Below the pieces are notes generated by a model. The model made no database searches. It was not told the DNA's origin and saw nothing but the letters and a program-made list of their open reading frames with translations. 64,000 nucleotides of DNA. Source: Pogona vitticeps (taxonomy: Eukaryota; Chordata; Lepidosauria; Squamata; Agamidae). This document shows, piece by piece, positions 13,101-23,690 of the stretch. The DNA is taken from positions 159,534,001 to 159,598,000 of the forward strand of contig NC_135787.1 of the NCBI RefSeq assembly GCF_051106095.1, read 5' to 3'. Each line of letters opens with the position of its first letter. Within the stretch, counting starts at the first letter, position 1. A program made the position numbers and the translations under genes.

Positions 13101-16100
13101 TGCTTTGCAGGAAGGACATCCTCAAAAAAATTTCTGGATGGAGATCAAAGCTGTATAACGATATGTTAGCACAATCTGTGCACACAGCACATGCCACTAC
13201 CATAAATTACATCCACCTCTGAACATTAAAATAGTAAATTAATTAATTTCCCTCCAAACCCCCATGCATTATAGCATCAGGACAGACCACTGTGCTATAC
13301 AGTCACTATTCCTCTTGCTGTCAGTGCTACACCCTGATGTAAATGTCTGTACACACCTTAAAAGGCAGGAGTAACTCATGCTGTTCAAGTTTTCACAGTG
13401 CGTTGAGATGCTTAAAGGCAATGATCTTAACTACCATGTTTCCCCAAAAATAAGACAGGGTCTTATATTAATTTTTGCTCTAAAAACACCTTAGGGCTTA
13501 TTTTCAGGGGATGTTTTATTTTTTTCAGGTGCAACAATCTACATTTATATTACATTTTATATTATTTTGTTTTTAATGTAAAACTGTATATTTTAAATCG
13601 TTTTTATCTTCTAAGTTGTGAGCTGCCCAGAGTAGACTATGTCTAGATGGGCGGCATATAAATGCAATAAATAAATAAATAAAATAAATACATTTATTCA
13701 AACACAGTCATGTCATCTTCTGGTTGCTGCACAATGGTGGAGGGCAGAGTTTCACTTAAATGGGGCTTATTTTTGGAGTAGATCTTATATTACGAGCAAC
13801 CTGAAAAATCATACTAGGGCTTATTTTCAGATTAGGTCTTATTTTCGTGGAAACAGGGTACATCTAGATTTTCAGCATCTTACCTGCAATTGCTAAAGTA
13901 CATCTTGACATATTCCTCTTTTACTTCCTCCAAGCTTGAGGGACTGCCATCTTCCAGATTCAAAACGTCTGTTGCCAGCAGAAAGAACGGTCATCACAAA
14001 CTGGCATATTATAAGGTTTGCTCAGGATCAGGCCCAACACAAGAAAGCAATGTGGCTAAATAATTTCAAATCTTATGACCACAGGGTTGCTGTTGTTTTC
14101 ATTATGATTATCACCCTACAAGTATTATCAGATAGGGGCCAAAATCTTGTTGTGTAACTTTGGCCTGGCCCAACTCAGATTGGGTGCTGGAAATGTTTAA
14201 TTTACACTAAACAAAAACTTCCTCTCCCCAAATTTTAGGTTCGAAGGCTCCCTTGGACTTCCTTTTGCCCTGGGGAATGTTTTGGGAACATCAGGACAGG
14301 AGAGGGAGCCTTTAAAAGGCATAAATTGCCAGTGGATCAATGGCTGTGATCCCAATCCTGGTAGCACTGTTCCCACAGTGATTTTTGACTTGTAGAGGTT
14401 TCCTCCCAATCTAAAGTTCTCAAAGGCTTCCCAGGGCAGAAAGGAGCCTGAGGGAGACTCAAAACATAAAATGGGTGGGTGGGTGGTTAATAGGGAGATT
14501 CTAATTGATGTAAATTAAATGTTTCCTGTGTCTCATCTGAGTTGCAATAATACTCAACAGGATTTTGCCCAGTACTGTATGTTCAAAGCAGCTAACAATA
14601 TAATCACAATACACCTTACAATATAGAAACTGTCAAGGATAATTTCCACACTGAGGCAGAACAAGGCCCATGATAATCAGCAGCCATACTTGACAGGTGT
14701 GCAAAATGCTGAATCATGCAGTCTGGGATGATGCAATGTCCACACTGATAGGATGTGCATGTGTATAACTGTGGGGACATGTGGAGAAGATGCCGGATCT
14801 TTTCTAATGAATGTCATGCTGCTGGTTTGTACCACTGAACTTCTGTATATACTGTAAATACACCTGGTGTCAGAAGAAGCTGTCTATGTCTGTGTCATTC
14901 AATTGGACTGCCTGGGCTGAAACAAAAACTCTGCTAACTTACACCAACAAAAACCAATATACATATAGCACAATATGATTACATAGCAAACCTGTTAAAA
15001 TTAAATACACAATACAACTGCAGCTTTAAGGTAGCAACTCAGAGATCTATGCCTTGACAAGGATCACTTACGCACAAAAATCACCTGGCCAATTGTGGTT
15101 CATTCTGATCCTAACACCACTCTGAATACAAACCAATTTGCCTAATTTCAGAAGCTAAGCAGGGTCAGATCTGGTTAGTATTTGGATGGGTGACCGATAA
15201 AGAACATGCGAGATCTCCAGGTTGGGTGAAGAAACAATCCCACCTTAAACTCTGGAGAGCCATTGCTGCCTGTCAGAGTTGACAATAGAGACCAACAGTC
15301 TGACTCAAAATAAGAAAAATCCCTATGTTCCTATGACAGGTACCAGAGCCAGTTGCCCTTTTTATTTCACTAGCCAATGACAATTTGGTGTTTGAACTCA
15401 ATTCCTGGCATAATAATAAAAATAACCATATGTTGTCAAGTCAACTCTGACATGGCAAACTTTTTCAGGATTTTCTAGGTAGACAATACTCATAAGTGGT
15501 TTACTGTCCCTTTTTTTTCTGGGGGAGCCTTGGCACTGTGTAATCTGCCCAAGGCCACAAAGGCTGATTCTATTTGTAGGAGGCACAGCAGGGATCTGAG
15601 ACAACACCCTATGGCTAGATATCTAAACCACTGAACTATCCAGCCAGCTCCTTGACACAATACCCAAAGTCAAATCTCAGCAGGCAAATGAAATTCCATT
15701 AGTATTTTGCTACCTTTGCCATAGCACAGGGATAGAAGAGTGAGGCCTGGTTAGTATTTGCAGAAGATTCTCTGTTTTGCATGTCCATTTGGAAGAACTA
15801 GGTACCAGATAATGTGAAAACCTCCACCTGAAACCCTGAGGAGCCACTACTAGCCAGAGTAAACAACCTTGGGCTGGATGTGAAAATAGTCTAAATTAGT
15901 AAAAGGCAGCCACATGAAGAAGAGAAGACTCCCTGGAAAAGACTCTGATGTTGGCAAAGTGTGAAGGCAGGAGGAAAAGGGGTGACAGAGGAAGAGATGG
16001 ATGGACGGTGTCACTGAAGCTACCAACATGAATCTGACCAAACTCCAGAAGGCAGTGGAAGACAGGAGGGCCTGGCGTGCTCTGGTCCATGAGGTCACGA

Positions 16101-18958
16101 AGAGTTGGAAGAGCCTTGTGGCGCAGTGGTTAAAACGCTGTACTGCAGCTAAAACTGTGCTCACGACCTGGGGTTCAAATCCCAGGTAGCCCGCTCAAGG
16201 TTGACTCAGCCTTCCATCCTTCCGAGGTCGGTAAAATGAGTACCCAGCTTGCTGGGGGGGGGGCAATGTGTAGCCTGTATAATTAAAAAATTGTAAACCG
16301 CCCGGAGAGTGCTTGTAGCGCTATGGGGCGGTATATAAGTCCAAAAAATAAATAAATAAAATAAATAAACTTAGCGACTAAACAATAAGAAGCCACATTA
16401 AGCATGATGGGAAAGTGATGCAGGCAAGGACCAACTCTTACACATCATAGTTGACTTAGGTTTTGAATCAAGCTCTCCCTAGTCCACAGCTAAAATATCC
16501 CCTGCACCTAATACAATAAAGTGACAGCATGGAACTCTTTGAATGATATAGTATAAAAAGGTGGCCCAAGATGTCACACAAGGTAGCAGTACCGGATTAA
16601 GAGACATTTTGCTGCCTGAAGCAGAATCCAAATCCTCTTCCTTCAATTCCTACTTTCTAAAAATCCTTCTGTACCATTTGAGATACCATTTCCTTCCTAT
16701 CCATGATTCCATGTGGACAATGGGACCATTTACCTGAGGAGGTGGTGGGTGTTCCAATGCTGGAGGTATTTAAGAGAAAATGAGACAAAATCAGCCTTGG
16801 AAGTTGGGTTGAAATGCAAATCCTTTCCTTAATGGAAACGTTATTAGTGGGCAAGAAATTTGATTGCCCAAACAAACATTTGTCACGCAAATGCAGACAA
16901 TGAAAATGTTTTGGACATTTACATACAAAATCTCCCCAATAGCAAGGCCTGATCAGGGGACAGTGAGTGGTGTAATCCAAAAAGCAACTGTTACAAGTTA
17001 TGTACGTGTCCAAATCCCACCTGCAACCTAAAGTGGCAAAACAGAGACATGTGTTCACTACCTCATCGGTGATTTGTGAAAGTAATGTCTGAGTGGAATA
17101 CAATAAGGGGTAAGAACTATAGCAATCGGTATGGACTATTGTACTTACCTCTTATTTGGTCATGTCAGCAAGCATGCAGGTGGCAGTAGATGCAGCCAAG
17201 GAAAAGGTGGTGAATATATAACACCAGCAATGCACACACAGATTGGGGAGAAATAGTTTACTGAAATAGGGCCTAATTCTATCCTAATCTAGTTCAGCCT
17301 GGTGTGATTCCATAATAACGTGGACATTTTAAGGCAAATTTAAAGAAACAAGGGGCAATAAATTTGGCCAAGCATTTACATACAGTACCTTTCATCTTCA
17401 GCAAGTTTTCCAAAGTTTGTTCCAGTTCCAGAATATAATTCTTAGTCTTATATAAAACCTGACACTAAACAAGAAAACAGAAAATAGAGCCATTCTATTT
17501 CATGACTTGAGCAGATCAACATTTTAATATGCATTACATTCCCTGATCAAACTTTTATTGCTGGGTAAATATCCACCTAGAGACTTCAGATGCATCAGAG
17601 TACAATGAGTAGCCGAAGTAGATTACTTGCTTTTTCGCAGTGAAAAAAAAAGAGAGAGAGAATACATTCATCATACTGGTTAACAGATTACTTCATTCAT
17701 TCTTTCCATCACTTAAATAATTTGAATAGTAACAAAAAAAAGAATGGATTCATGTGCTTGTCCATTATCACATGATGTTTATAACTGTCATGTGATAGTA
17801 CAGTGGCTTAAGTTCCCTGTCACATGAGTCATCATGAATGGAGCTTTTTCATCGTGTGGCATCAGGAGCCGTGGAGAGGGAGAAATGTTTAGCCCGTTGT
17901 ATGGAAGTCACAAACTGAAAATGCCTTCATGAACTGAGCACGGGTTATCCAAATAAGCCCATGCCAGCTTGAGAGGTTCATGGGCTGTTGTGAATAAAAT
18001 GTGGTGTGTGAACACTGTGTAGAGGTGGTATAGACTGCATATCAACACCAGAGATTTAAGGTGGTTTAGTATTCAGCGATCAAGATACCCTTTGGTGAAG
18101 GCATGTTGGGACAAGCTGTATTAAGTCAGCAGGTGCCTTAACAGACATGCTCTATGATGAGCAAAGAAACTGCGCATTGCCACAGATGGCTTGCTTACAA
18201 TTTATCTTCAAGCATTCACATTTTTTCCTTGGTCTTCTAAGCCCAAATCTTGGCGGGGAAGATGGAGCACCAGGGACCAGCAAAGTTGCCCTAGCTTACA
18301 TTAATCCTATACTGCTTTAGAAAGTATCTAAACTCTAGTATACTGCTAGAGAAGTTCTCCTGAAAACCATCTCAAGCTAGTTTGGTGCTTCCATGAGCGG
18401 CTAAAAGGATATACGGTATCACAGCTAGAAGGATATATATCACTTGAAAAAGCTGCCCTCCAAAAGAATATACAAAGGTTGTCCCGATATGCATCCAAAA
18501 TAGTAACATCATGAAGATATTTATAGTCTTCAGCGGGGAAAACTAGAATAAGCCATAAGCCAGATATCCAAAAATATGATATGCAAAGTTTCCTGCTGTC
18601 TTGTTCTGAAAGAAACGTTTTTACTGATAGAAATAATAAACTTTCAGTGATATTTCAACTATACAGTATAAAGTAGCCTGAGCAGAACTTAAGATTCTGA
18701 AGAACTTAAAGTAAATACTTAGCATTTAATCTGTCATATATGCAATTTCAATTTTTCCACCTATACCTTTGATGCAGAACTATCTTGCTGAGAATATACA
18801 ACTTCTTGTAGGTTGCTGAAGAGTCCAGCCAGAGTAGCTCTGTGGCGTGCCTGAGACAAGCGTTTTTTCCCCGCTTGTGGCTTGGGATTCTGCAGTGGTT
18901 TACGGTTCCTTGAAGTCACTCTAACATATGGGGTGTTGCAGTCTCCAGACGTCTCCAT
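4092..18958 (-). CDS. STRA8: STRA8, stimulated by retinoic acid 8 (whole gene, spliced)
   Basis: STRA8 is a nuclear, retinoic-acid-induced protein that works with MEIOSIN to start meiosis in germ cells (family knowledge). Minus-strand coding exons are 18958-18767, 17464-17389, 13968-13884, 12603-12451, 10700-10409, 8217-8141, 6477-6366 and tentatively 4199-4092. The first seven join in one frame to 329 residues; the eighth adds 36 (human is about 330). Residues 31-90 hold the basic/HLH-like region, with RLSQARHRATL and LELEQTLENLLK. NLEDGSPSSLEEVKEEY follows, then SPDLMEFERY and the HMG-like block around LPVVSMAVSHLWQGL (about 165-230), then ILFEDAFDVA. All introns are GT-AG with matching phases. 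The long glutamate-rich stretch I recall from mammals is missing. The exon at 18964 begins CTT TTG before ATG and stays open, so an upstream coding exon, as in a human isoform, is possible. WDR91 lies head-to-head. Confidence 0.93.
5325..5422 (+). repeat. CR1/L2-type LINE tail
   Basis: The sequence TGTGAACAGCCCAGAATAGTG, then GGTGTATAAATGC and a short AATAAATAAAT run, is the common L2/CR1-style 3' end. Confidence 0.55.
6366..6477 (-). CDS. STRA8: STRA8 penultimate coding exon
   Basis: Using acceptor TTTGTAG, the 112-base exon joins in frame and reads SSAFTGCVSESQEDNHQLY, then LQITNFLKSLFFGSMQPPQ. Mammals have FQLYMQIINFFKGL here. A closer AG at the TTTCACAG would break the frame, which decides the acceptor. 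The donor is GTAGGAG and the exon ends in phase 0. Confidence 0.85.
6637..6772. mobile_element. hAT-like MITE
   Basis: A near-palindrome begins CAGTGGTTCACAACC and ends GGGAACCACTG, with CTCCCAGAAGCC inside. Flanking octamers atatagag and ctctagag agree at six of eight positions, as expected for an old hAT target duplication. It lies near the STRA8 exon at 6.4 kb. Confidence 0.7.
8141..8217 (-). CDS. STRA8: STRA8 exon (ILFEDAFDVA)
   Basis: The acceptor CTTTTAG precedes 77 bases reading ILFEDAFDVATSFLDRNETQ. The donor is GTAATT. Mammalian STRA8 has ILFEDAFDVASFLDKSE at this point. Confidence 0.92.
8218..10408. other. STRA8 intron without recognised elements
   Basis: AT-rich intron sequence with a 12-base poly-G run near 9578. 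I recognise no exon or repeat family. Confidence 0.5.
10409..10700 (-). CDS. STRA8: STRA8 exon with the HMG-like block
   Basis: The acceptor TTCTAG opens a 292-base exon coding YLYFYKETVDLL, then PEEVMLPVVSMAVSHLWQGL, then EGSVRDSVTNSQEASGSV. It ends STSEE before donor GTGAGA. It aligns along its length with mammalian STRA8 (NFYKQTMDLL, ALLPIVSAAISHLWQNL, EGSVKDSGVDSQGAS). Confidence 0.93.
10701..12450. other. STRA8 intron without recognised elements
   Basis: Unremarkable intron sequence between two STRA8 exons. No repeat family or exon was recognised. Confidence 0.5.
12451..12603 (-). CDS. STRA8: STRA8 exon ending SPDLMEFER
   Basis: The acceptor CTTCCAG and donor GTATGTG bound a 153-base exon. 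It reads SIAPPSNAMIQSD and ends SSPDLMEFER; the LMEFERY motif is completed by the next exon. In mammals this part carries long glutamate runs, which are absent here. Confidence 0.9.
13012..13088 (+). repeat. CR1 LINE 3' end
   Basis: The motif GGGGGTTGGACTTGATGGCC, then CTCCTTCCAACC and TATGATTCTATG, is the classic CR1 3' terminus with its ATTCTATG octamer. Confidence 0.85.
13432..13860. mobile_element. MITE with a nested LINE tail
   Basis: The ends are inverted copies of TACCNTGTTTCCCC plus AAAATAAGAC. The interior matches the uninterrupted copy at 21498-21771 except for an insert at 13549-13688. The superfamily was not assigned. Confidence 0.8.
13549..13688 (+). repeat. CR1/L2-type LINE tail inside a MITE
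   Basis: The insert ends GAGCTGCCCAGAGTAGACTA, then GGGCGGCATATAAATG and AATAAAT repeats. It is bounded by the direct repeat tacatttat (13540-13548 and 13689-13697), a clear target-site duplication. Confidence 0.85.
13884..13968 (-). CDS. STRA8: STRA8 exon (NLEDG...SSLEEVKEEY)
   Basis: The acceptor CAACAG opens an 85-base exon reading VLNLEDGSPSSLEEVKEEYV, close to mammalian FNLEDGHASSLEEVKKEY. The donor is GTAAGA. The phase fits both neighbours. Confidence 0.92.
15120..15340 (+). repeat. 5S rRNA-derived SINE
   Basis: The head CAGAAGCTAAGCAGGGTC, then CTGGTTAGTATTTGGATGGG, is the internal promoter of 5S rRNA. A body with GAGAGCCATTGCTGCC follows. The end, GTCTGACTCA...CCTATGTTCCTATG, resembles a CR1-type tail. 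Confidence 0.85.
15409..15652 (-). repeat. Sauria-type tRNA-SINE, minus orientation
   Basis: Reverse-strand tRNA head at 15652 and BovB-like tail (GTCAGAGTTGACTTGACAAC) at 15430. The AATAAT tail is at the left. Confidence 0.8.
15890..16385 (+). repeat. BovB (RTE) LINE 3' end, split by a SINE
   Basis: The frame around 15990-16100 reads KLQKAVEDRRAWRALVHEVT, the conserved end of BovB ORF2. The 3' tail resumes after the SINE at about 16371 (CTTAGCGACTAAACAA). Confidence 0.85.
16103..16371 (+). repeat. tRNA-derived SINE inserted in BovB
   Basis: The A box GTGGCGCAGTGGTTAAAACG and B box GGGTTCAAATCCC are intact. They are followed by GCTCAAGGTTGACTCAGCC, GGTCGGTAAAATGAGTACCC and an end GCTATGGGGCGGTATATAAG with AATAAAT repeats. 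Confidence 0.88.
17389..17464 (-). CDS. STRA8: STRA8 exon, second helix of the HLH-like region
   Basis: The acceptor TTTAG is followed by codons for CQVLYKTKNYILELEQTL, aligning with mammalian WQVLNKAKSHIPELEQTL. The donor is GTACTG after AAAG. The exon is 76 bases and leaves one base for the next exon. Confidence 0.92.
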
Positions 18959-18964
18959 CAAAAG
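18767..18964 (-). CDS. STRA8: STRA8 first recognised coding exon
   Basis: The acceptor TTACAG precedes 18964 and the ATG is at 18958. The exon encodes 64 residues from METSGDC to DSSASK and ends at donor GTATAG. It carries the basic patch KKRLSQARHR and the first helix, matching mammalian STRA8 closely. Six bases upstream of the ATG belong to the exon and read Leu-Leu in frame. Confidence 0.93.
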
Positions 18965-20572
18965 CTGTAAGACAATGTCATCCCATTATTGGAATAGTAA
19001 GACAGTGGTCAGTACAACAAAATACAGGTATCTCCCAAAGCAACATGAAACACATTGCTCCATACTTTATCAATGCTCACTATCAGTGAGTCTTAAAGTT
19101 ATTGTAAACTTGACTTGTTTAGGGTTTCATCACTGGTATTCATGGGATAGGAAACACATGTGCTGGCTTTTAAAAAAGGTGGAAAAACAATGGAAATTAG
19201 CCAAGCTGTGTCAACTTATTTCAGCGACAGACAGATAAGTATGCTCAACTCTCCCCATGAAGCAGAGGATAAACAGCTTAACCTGATCCAGACTGTGTGT
19301 GCATATGCCCAATGTTGGGTTTTGTTTTGTTCACAGTGTATGTTTCTCAGTGCTAAAAGCTAAAGATGACTTATACTAACATTTGTTCTAGTGCACTCCC
19401 AGTTTATCTGCTTGGTGTGCAAGACGTATCTCTCTCCTGGAGATTGCTGCATCTTTAATTGTATACTGTGAATGTGCCTGTGGTTAGATCCCTCAAGAAC
19501 GGGAAAGAAGAATCTATTGTTAATGGCAGCAGGGAGACAAATGATGGAACAGTCTAGCAGGGCTGGTGCCTATGTTGAAGAAAAGATGGCCCAGAGATTT
19601 CTATGCACCCTGTGTCTCAGACACAAGATAACTGTGTACGTATGAGATTGTGTGGTACTAGAGACCCTATTAGGCATCTTTATTATGGGAAGGTTAAAGA
19701 AGTTTGTTCCTAATGTTCTCTGCCTCACATCTGTGGGCATATTTGTCTGTGCAATGTGGCATTGCTAAAGGCGGCTTTGGAAGATAATCAGTAATAATTT
19801 GTTGAAATGATAAAATAATTATAGTCCTAAGTGACATGTTCAGTAACAGAGTGGGCATTTTAGGTTGTGAACCTTAACATGGTGTTAAAAATAAAGCAAA
19901 TTTAAAAGTATAAGCAGCCTCATCTTGTGAGCTTCTTGGCACAGATTTTGCTGTGCATATTTTGTTTGTAACCAAGAGGATTCCCTCTGTGTGTGTGTGT
20001 GTGTTAAGACAAGCTGTAGATGTGCTCATCCCCCTGCAAGGCACAAGCCTGGCAGTTTCTGAGTTGTGGCAACTGCAAGCTAATTGAACTCTGGCTCATA
20101 GAAATTAAGCAAGTAATGCTTTTTCTAGCACAAAAATGTGGTAAACTTGGGTCTGGATTGTGTCATTTTAAGAAACAGGTGGAGGCTCAAAGAGATGCAA
20201 GCTTACTTATAAAAAATTAAGAAACAGCATGTTCAGAACAAAGCATTTTCCTTTTATGTTTCCTACAGTTGTTAGGGTGTGTGAGTGTTTTTACATTTAC
20301 AAGCATCACTCACATGCACCTCTACTACTGTCTGAAACATATTTAGTTTAAGCACATATTTGCCTAAATAGTACCCCTATTACCTGTAAGCCCCAGGCAC
20401 TCACACAAATGTCCTAATCCTGCATCCTCTAGAATAAGATAAATCAGTTCTACGTCCTTGGGTCACAATCTTGCATGTCTACAGGGAGTGGAAGTCTGGT
20501 TAGATCTAGTGGGGCTTCCTTTATTCCAGGTAAACATACTTAGGATTAGAGTGTGACTTTTTTTATTTTCCT

Positions 20573-20806
20573 AACAAGCCTCGTGGTGCAGTGGTTAAAC
20601 GGCTATACTGCAGCCAAAACTGTGGTCATGACCTGGGGTTCAATTCCAGGTAGCCCGCTCAAGGTTGACTCAGCCTTCTGTCCTTTTGAGGTCGGTAAAA
20701 TGAGTACCCAATGCATGGGGGAGGGGGGCAATGTGTAGCCTGCATAATTAACTTGCAATCCGCCCAGAGAATGCTTGAAGCACTATGGGGCAGTATAGAA
20801 GCAGCA
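20573..20806 (+). repeat. tRNA-derived SINE
   Basis: Same family as the 16.1-kb copy: GTGGTGCAGTGGTTAAACGG, GGGGTTCAATTCC, AGGTCGGTAAAATGAGTACC and a GGGGCAGTATA end. Confidence 0.88.
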
Positions 20807-21497
20807 CGCTTTGCTAATGCAAATACAGGAGGCATGTCAGCAGGGAACTCATGATATATGTCAATAAAGAACTATAGCTTAATAAAGAAATGCCACATTG
20901 TACTGAATTCCTAAAATTGATCCTAGGCCAAAACAATGGAAGACATAGGCTCACGGCTCACCCTTACAGTTTTATACTGCTTCAATGCTCCTGAAAAACA
21001 TTATACAAGAATTAGCCTTAGAACCTTCTACAGACCTAGTTCAGAACTGTTATTTCTGACCACAGTGATTAAGGACCCCCATACTTTACCATACTCCCTA
21101 TTTTTAGCATTACTCAGTTCCTGGGAATCAAGTGAAAGACAAGAGATGCCTTTAATGCCTTGTGATAGGTAGCAAAAAAGGCAAATCATCATTAGATTTT
21201 CTGTTCAACTAGGCAGAACACAACAACGGAGACTTCTCCCTGTTCTGGAAATGAGTTGAAAGACTGCTGAAATTTATGTAGAAAACCTGTTAAGTTTTAG
21301 AAATAAATGCCAATGGGGCAAAAGTACACAGGTGCCATTTCAGAATGAGAATACAGTACAAGCACCCAAGGCAATGAAGTTCTCTTCCCCCTACTCAGAG
21401 CGGCATGATGACAGCTAATTCTTAGATGATAGAGCAAATTTCCTCTCCCCATATTTTTAGTAATATACAGTATATATTCTAATATGTGCTGCCTAGA

Positions 21498-21771
21498 TAC
21501 TGTGTTTCCCCAAAATAAGATAAGGTTCTTATTGTAATTATTGTTCCAATAAACACATCAGGGCTTATTTTCCGGGGATGTTTTTTTTTTTCATGTACTA
21601 CATTTATTCAAATAGTCATGCCAGCTTATTCTGGTTGCTGCACAGCGGTGGAGGGTGGGGTTTCACTTAACTGAGGCTTATTTTTGGAGTAAGGCTTATA
21701 TTACGAGCATCCTGAAAAATCATACTTGGGCTTATTTTCAGGTTAGGTCTTATTTTGGGGGGAACAGGGTA
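21498..21771. mobile_element. MITE, uninterrupted copy
   Basis: Ends TACTGTGTTTCCCCAAAATA and the inverse at 21771. It has the same internal order as the 13.4-kb copy but no LINE insert. Confidence 0.82.
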
Positions 21772-21794
21772 GTTCCATTAGGGATACAATAGGA

Positions 21795-21990
21795 CCATGG
21801 TATCCGTGGGGGTTCAGTTTCAAGCCCTCCCCCGCCCCCCTGGATGCTGAAAAATGCAGCAGTAGCAAATGATATTCATTGTGTGGTCTCTGCCACCTTC
21901 TAGTGGCTCATTCTGGTAAATACACTCTGGAAATCTGTAAAAATACGTATGGAGGGTTATTTAGTATTTTCAAGCAGCGGGCAAGTGAAT
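21795..21990. mobile_element. Tigger-like DNA transposon remnant
   Basis: GGTATCCGTGGGGGTTCAGT and TTCTAGTGGCTCATTCTGGT are shared, in reverse orientation, with the sequence at 41670-41880. The 'ATCCGTGGG' start is typical of Tigger/MER2-like elements. Confidence 0.5.
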
Positions 21991-22004
21991 CGGCGAATAT
22001 TTAT

Positions 22005-22215
22005 CCCATTTAATAGAGATTCTATTGCACTTGACTGAGGAGCCAGGGGTCATGGGTTTGATTCCACATTGTGCCTGTGTGATCACAGGCAAGCTACAGT
22101 CCCAGAGTTCAGCCCTGAAGAATGGATTGGTAAACTGCTTCTGAGTAATATATATGTACCTAGGAAACCCTGAAAAGGGTCACGTTAAGACTGAATCCAC
22201 CTGACAACACAGAAT
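22005..22215 (+). repeat. Sauria-type tRNA-SINE
   Basis: A decayed tRNA head (GGGTTTGATTCC B box) leads to a BovB-like tail (CCTGAAAAGGGTCACGTTAA). Confidence 0.75.
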
Positions 22216-22778
22216 TACACTGCAGTGGGACACATTACTTTAGAGAGGATTCTACTGAAATGGAAATCACTGGAACGAACCTTAGTTTCAGCAAAGATTT
22301 AGAAACAGGACTTTCTAAATTTTTAAGGAAGGGGCCTATGCTTTTGGAGCTCATTTTGTGTTTAAAAGGACCAAAGTTATCTCTAGATAGGACTAGGAAC
22401 AATTCCAGTCTGAACCCTTGAAGCGACAGTGCAAGTTCAAGTGTTGACCGTAGTGAGGTAGACAAGCTAATATAGTCCAATTTAGTATACGGCAAGTTCT
22501 TCTACAAATAATTGCATAGTGAAACCAAATTACCAAATGTTTACCATTTTCCAAAGCCTATTTTGCCATTATCTAACAAGGGAGCGGAAGCGAATTTCTC
22601 TCACTTCCTAGAAAAGAAAAAGTTGAAGCCTGCTGTTTCTTAGGATATCTACCTATTTCCACCCTGCAGTTTCTGGAAATATCTATCAGTCTCTATTCAA
22701 ATGTTACACTTTCAACTTCTTCTTTGTAGACTTCCTCAACTCTGTTGGACCTCACTGCCTTTTCCTAGGCTTGTATAT

Positions 22779-22996
22779 ACTTGCCTGACTTGACAGCTTG
22801 GTGGACTAGGTTAGGAGTTCAATTCCCACTGTGCATCCCAAAAGAGCCAGCTCGCCTGGCCTTGGGGGGCAAGTTGCACAGTCTAAGGATGCCCCCAGAA
22901 GGAGGGAAGGGTAAACCACTTCTGAGTACTCTCTACCTAGAAAACCCTAAAAAAGGTCACCATAAGCTGGAATTGACTGGAGGGCACACAATTAGT
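22779..22996 (+). repeat. Sauria-type tRNA-SINE
   Basis: The B box AGGAGTTCAATTCC precedes a BovB-like end (GGTCACCATAAGCTGGAATT). Confidence 0.8.
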
Positions 22997-23284
22997 ACTT
23001 AAATATACCTTCCTCAAGTGTGCCGACTCCTCCCCTACTTTATATCCCCTCGTTTCCTGCACACCCCTCTTCCTCAGTACAGCCTTGGGCTTGGGTAAAG
23101 GGCCAAGAGGCTGAAGGCCTCTCTGCGGGATATGTCTCAGGCAGGCGTGATTTACCGGGTATTGCCTCCTATTCCTCCATCTCCCCTTGCATCAAGGTAG
23201 CTGGCAAAACTACACCGCCCCCTCCCCGCCACCTGCGTCTGCCTTCCCGCCCATTCCTGCCCTAGCACTAACCTAACGATGTAT

Positions 23285-23570
23285 CTCAGAGTACCAATCA
23301 CAATGCAGGAGGTGTCTCCACCAGCCAATGGAAAAGCTCTGCTGTTAAGCTAGCAAGACTGTGGGCGGGGCTACGGGAAATGGCAACAAAAACGCGGGGG
23401 AAAAAGAAGTGTGGGGGGGAGGCGCGGGCGGCAGAAAAGTAAGGGGGCGGGACGGGGGAGGAGCGCGAACAGGAGCGCGGGAGACTGTCAGGAACCGATG
23501 AAGGGGCGCTAAACCTCCGGGAAGGCGCTGTCTTTCACTTCCCTTGTCATCTCGCATGAACGCAGGGCGA
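23285..23570. promoter_or_regulatory. GC-rich promoter-like zone, probably STRA8
   Basis: Two CCAAT boxes (23294-23298 and 23325-23329) and two GC boxes (around 23363 and 23445) sit in a locally GC- and CpG-rich stretch of an otherwise AT-rich region. It is 4.3 kb upstream of the first STRA8 coding exon, so it is a plausible STRA8 promoter with a non-coding first exon. No first-exon donor was identified and no clear retinoic-acid response element was seen. Confidence 0.5.
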
Positions 23571-23586
23571 CGTCTCTATTTAGTTG

Positions 23587-23690
23587 TAGACGAGGTAGCC
23601 GTGTTAGTCTGTGCAAGCATTATAAATACTGTAAAACCAAAATAAATAACGAAAAGAGCAACGCAGTATATTTAGACTTCTGTTTACGTC
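23587..23690 (+). repeat. Unassigned interspersed repeat
   Basis: TAGCCGTGTTAGTCTGTGCA is a motif I recognise from a widespread reptile repeat. A related piece (ACTTGTTAGTCTCTGAGGGCC, 27608-27670) lies in WDR91 intron 1. I do not assign the family. Confidence 0.45.

Larger units (their letters stand above)
18965..23284. other. STRA8 5' region with repeats only
   Basis: This probably holds the non-coding 5' exon or exons of STRA8, which I could not place. Recognised contents are a tRNA-SINE, a MITE, two BovB-tailed SINEs and a Tigger-like remnant. Confidence 0.5.

Noticed and set aside
15126-15200. A possible 5S rRNA gene
   Set aside because: Only the internal promoter part is 5S-like and it continues into a SINE body, so it is a retroposed SINE and not an rRNA gene.
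16103-16200. A possible tRNA gene with A and B boxes
   Set aside because: The boxes belong to a SINE repeated at 20.6, 27.8 and 60.5 kb; there is no cloverleaf with a proper acceptor stem.
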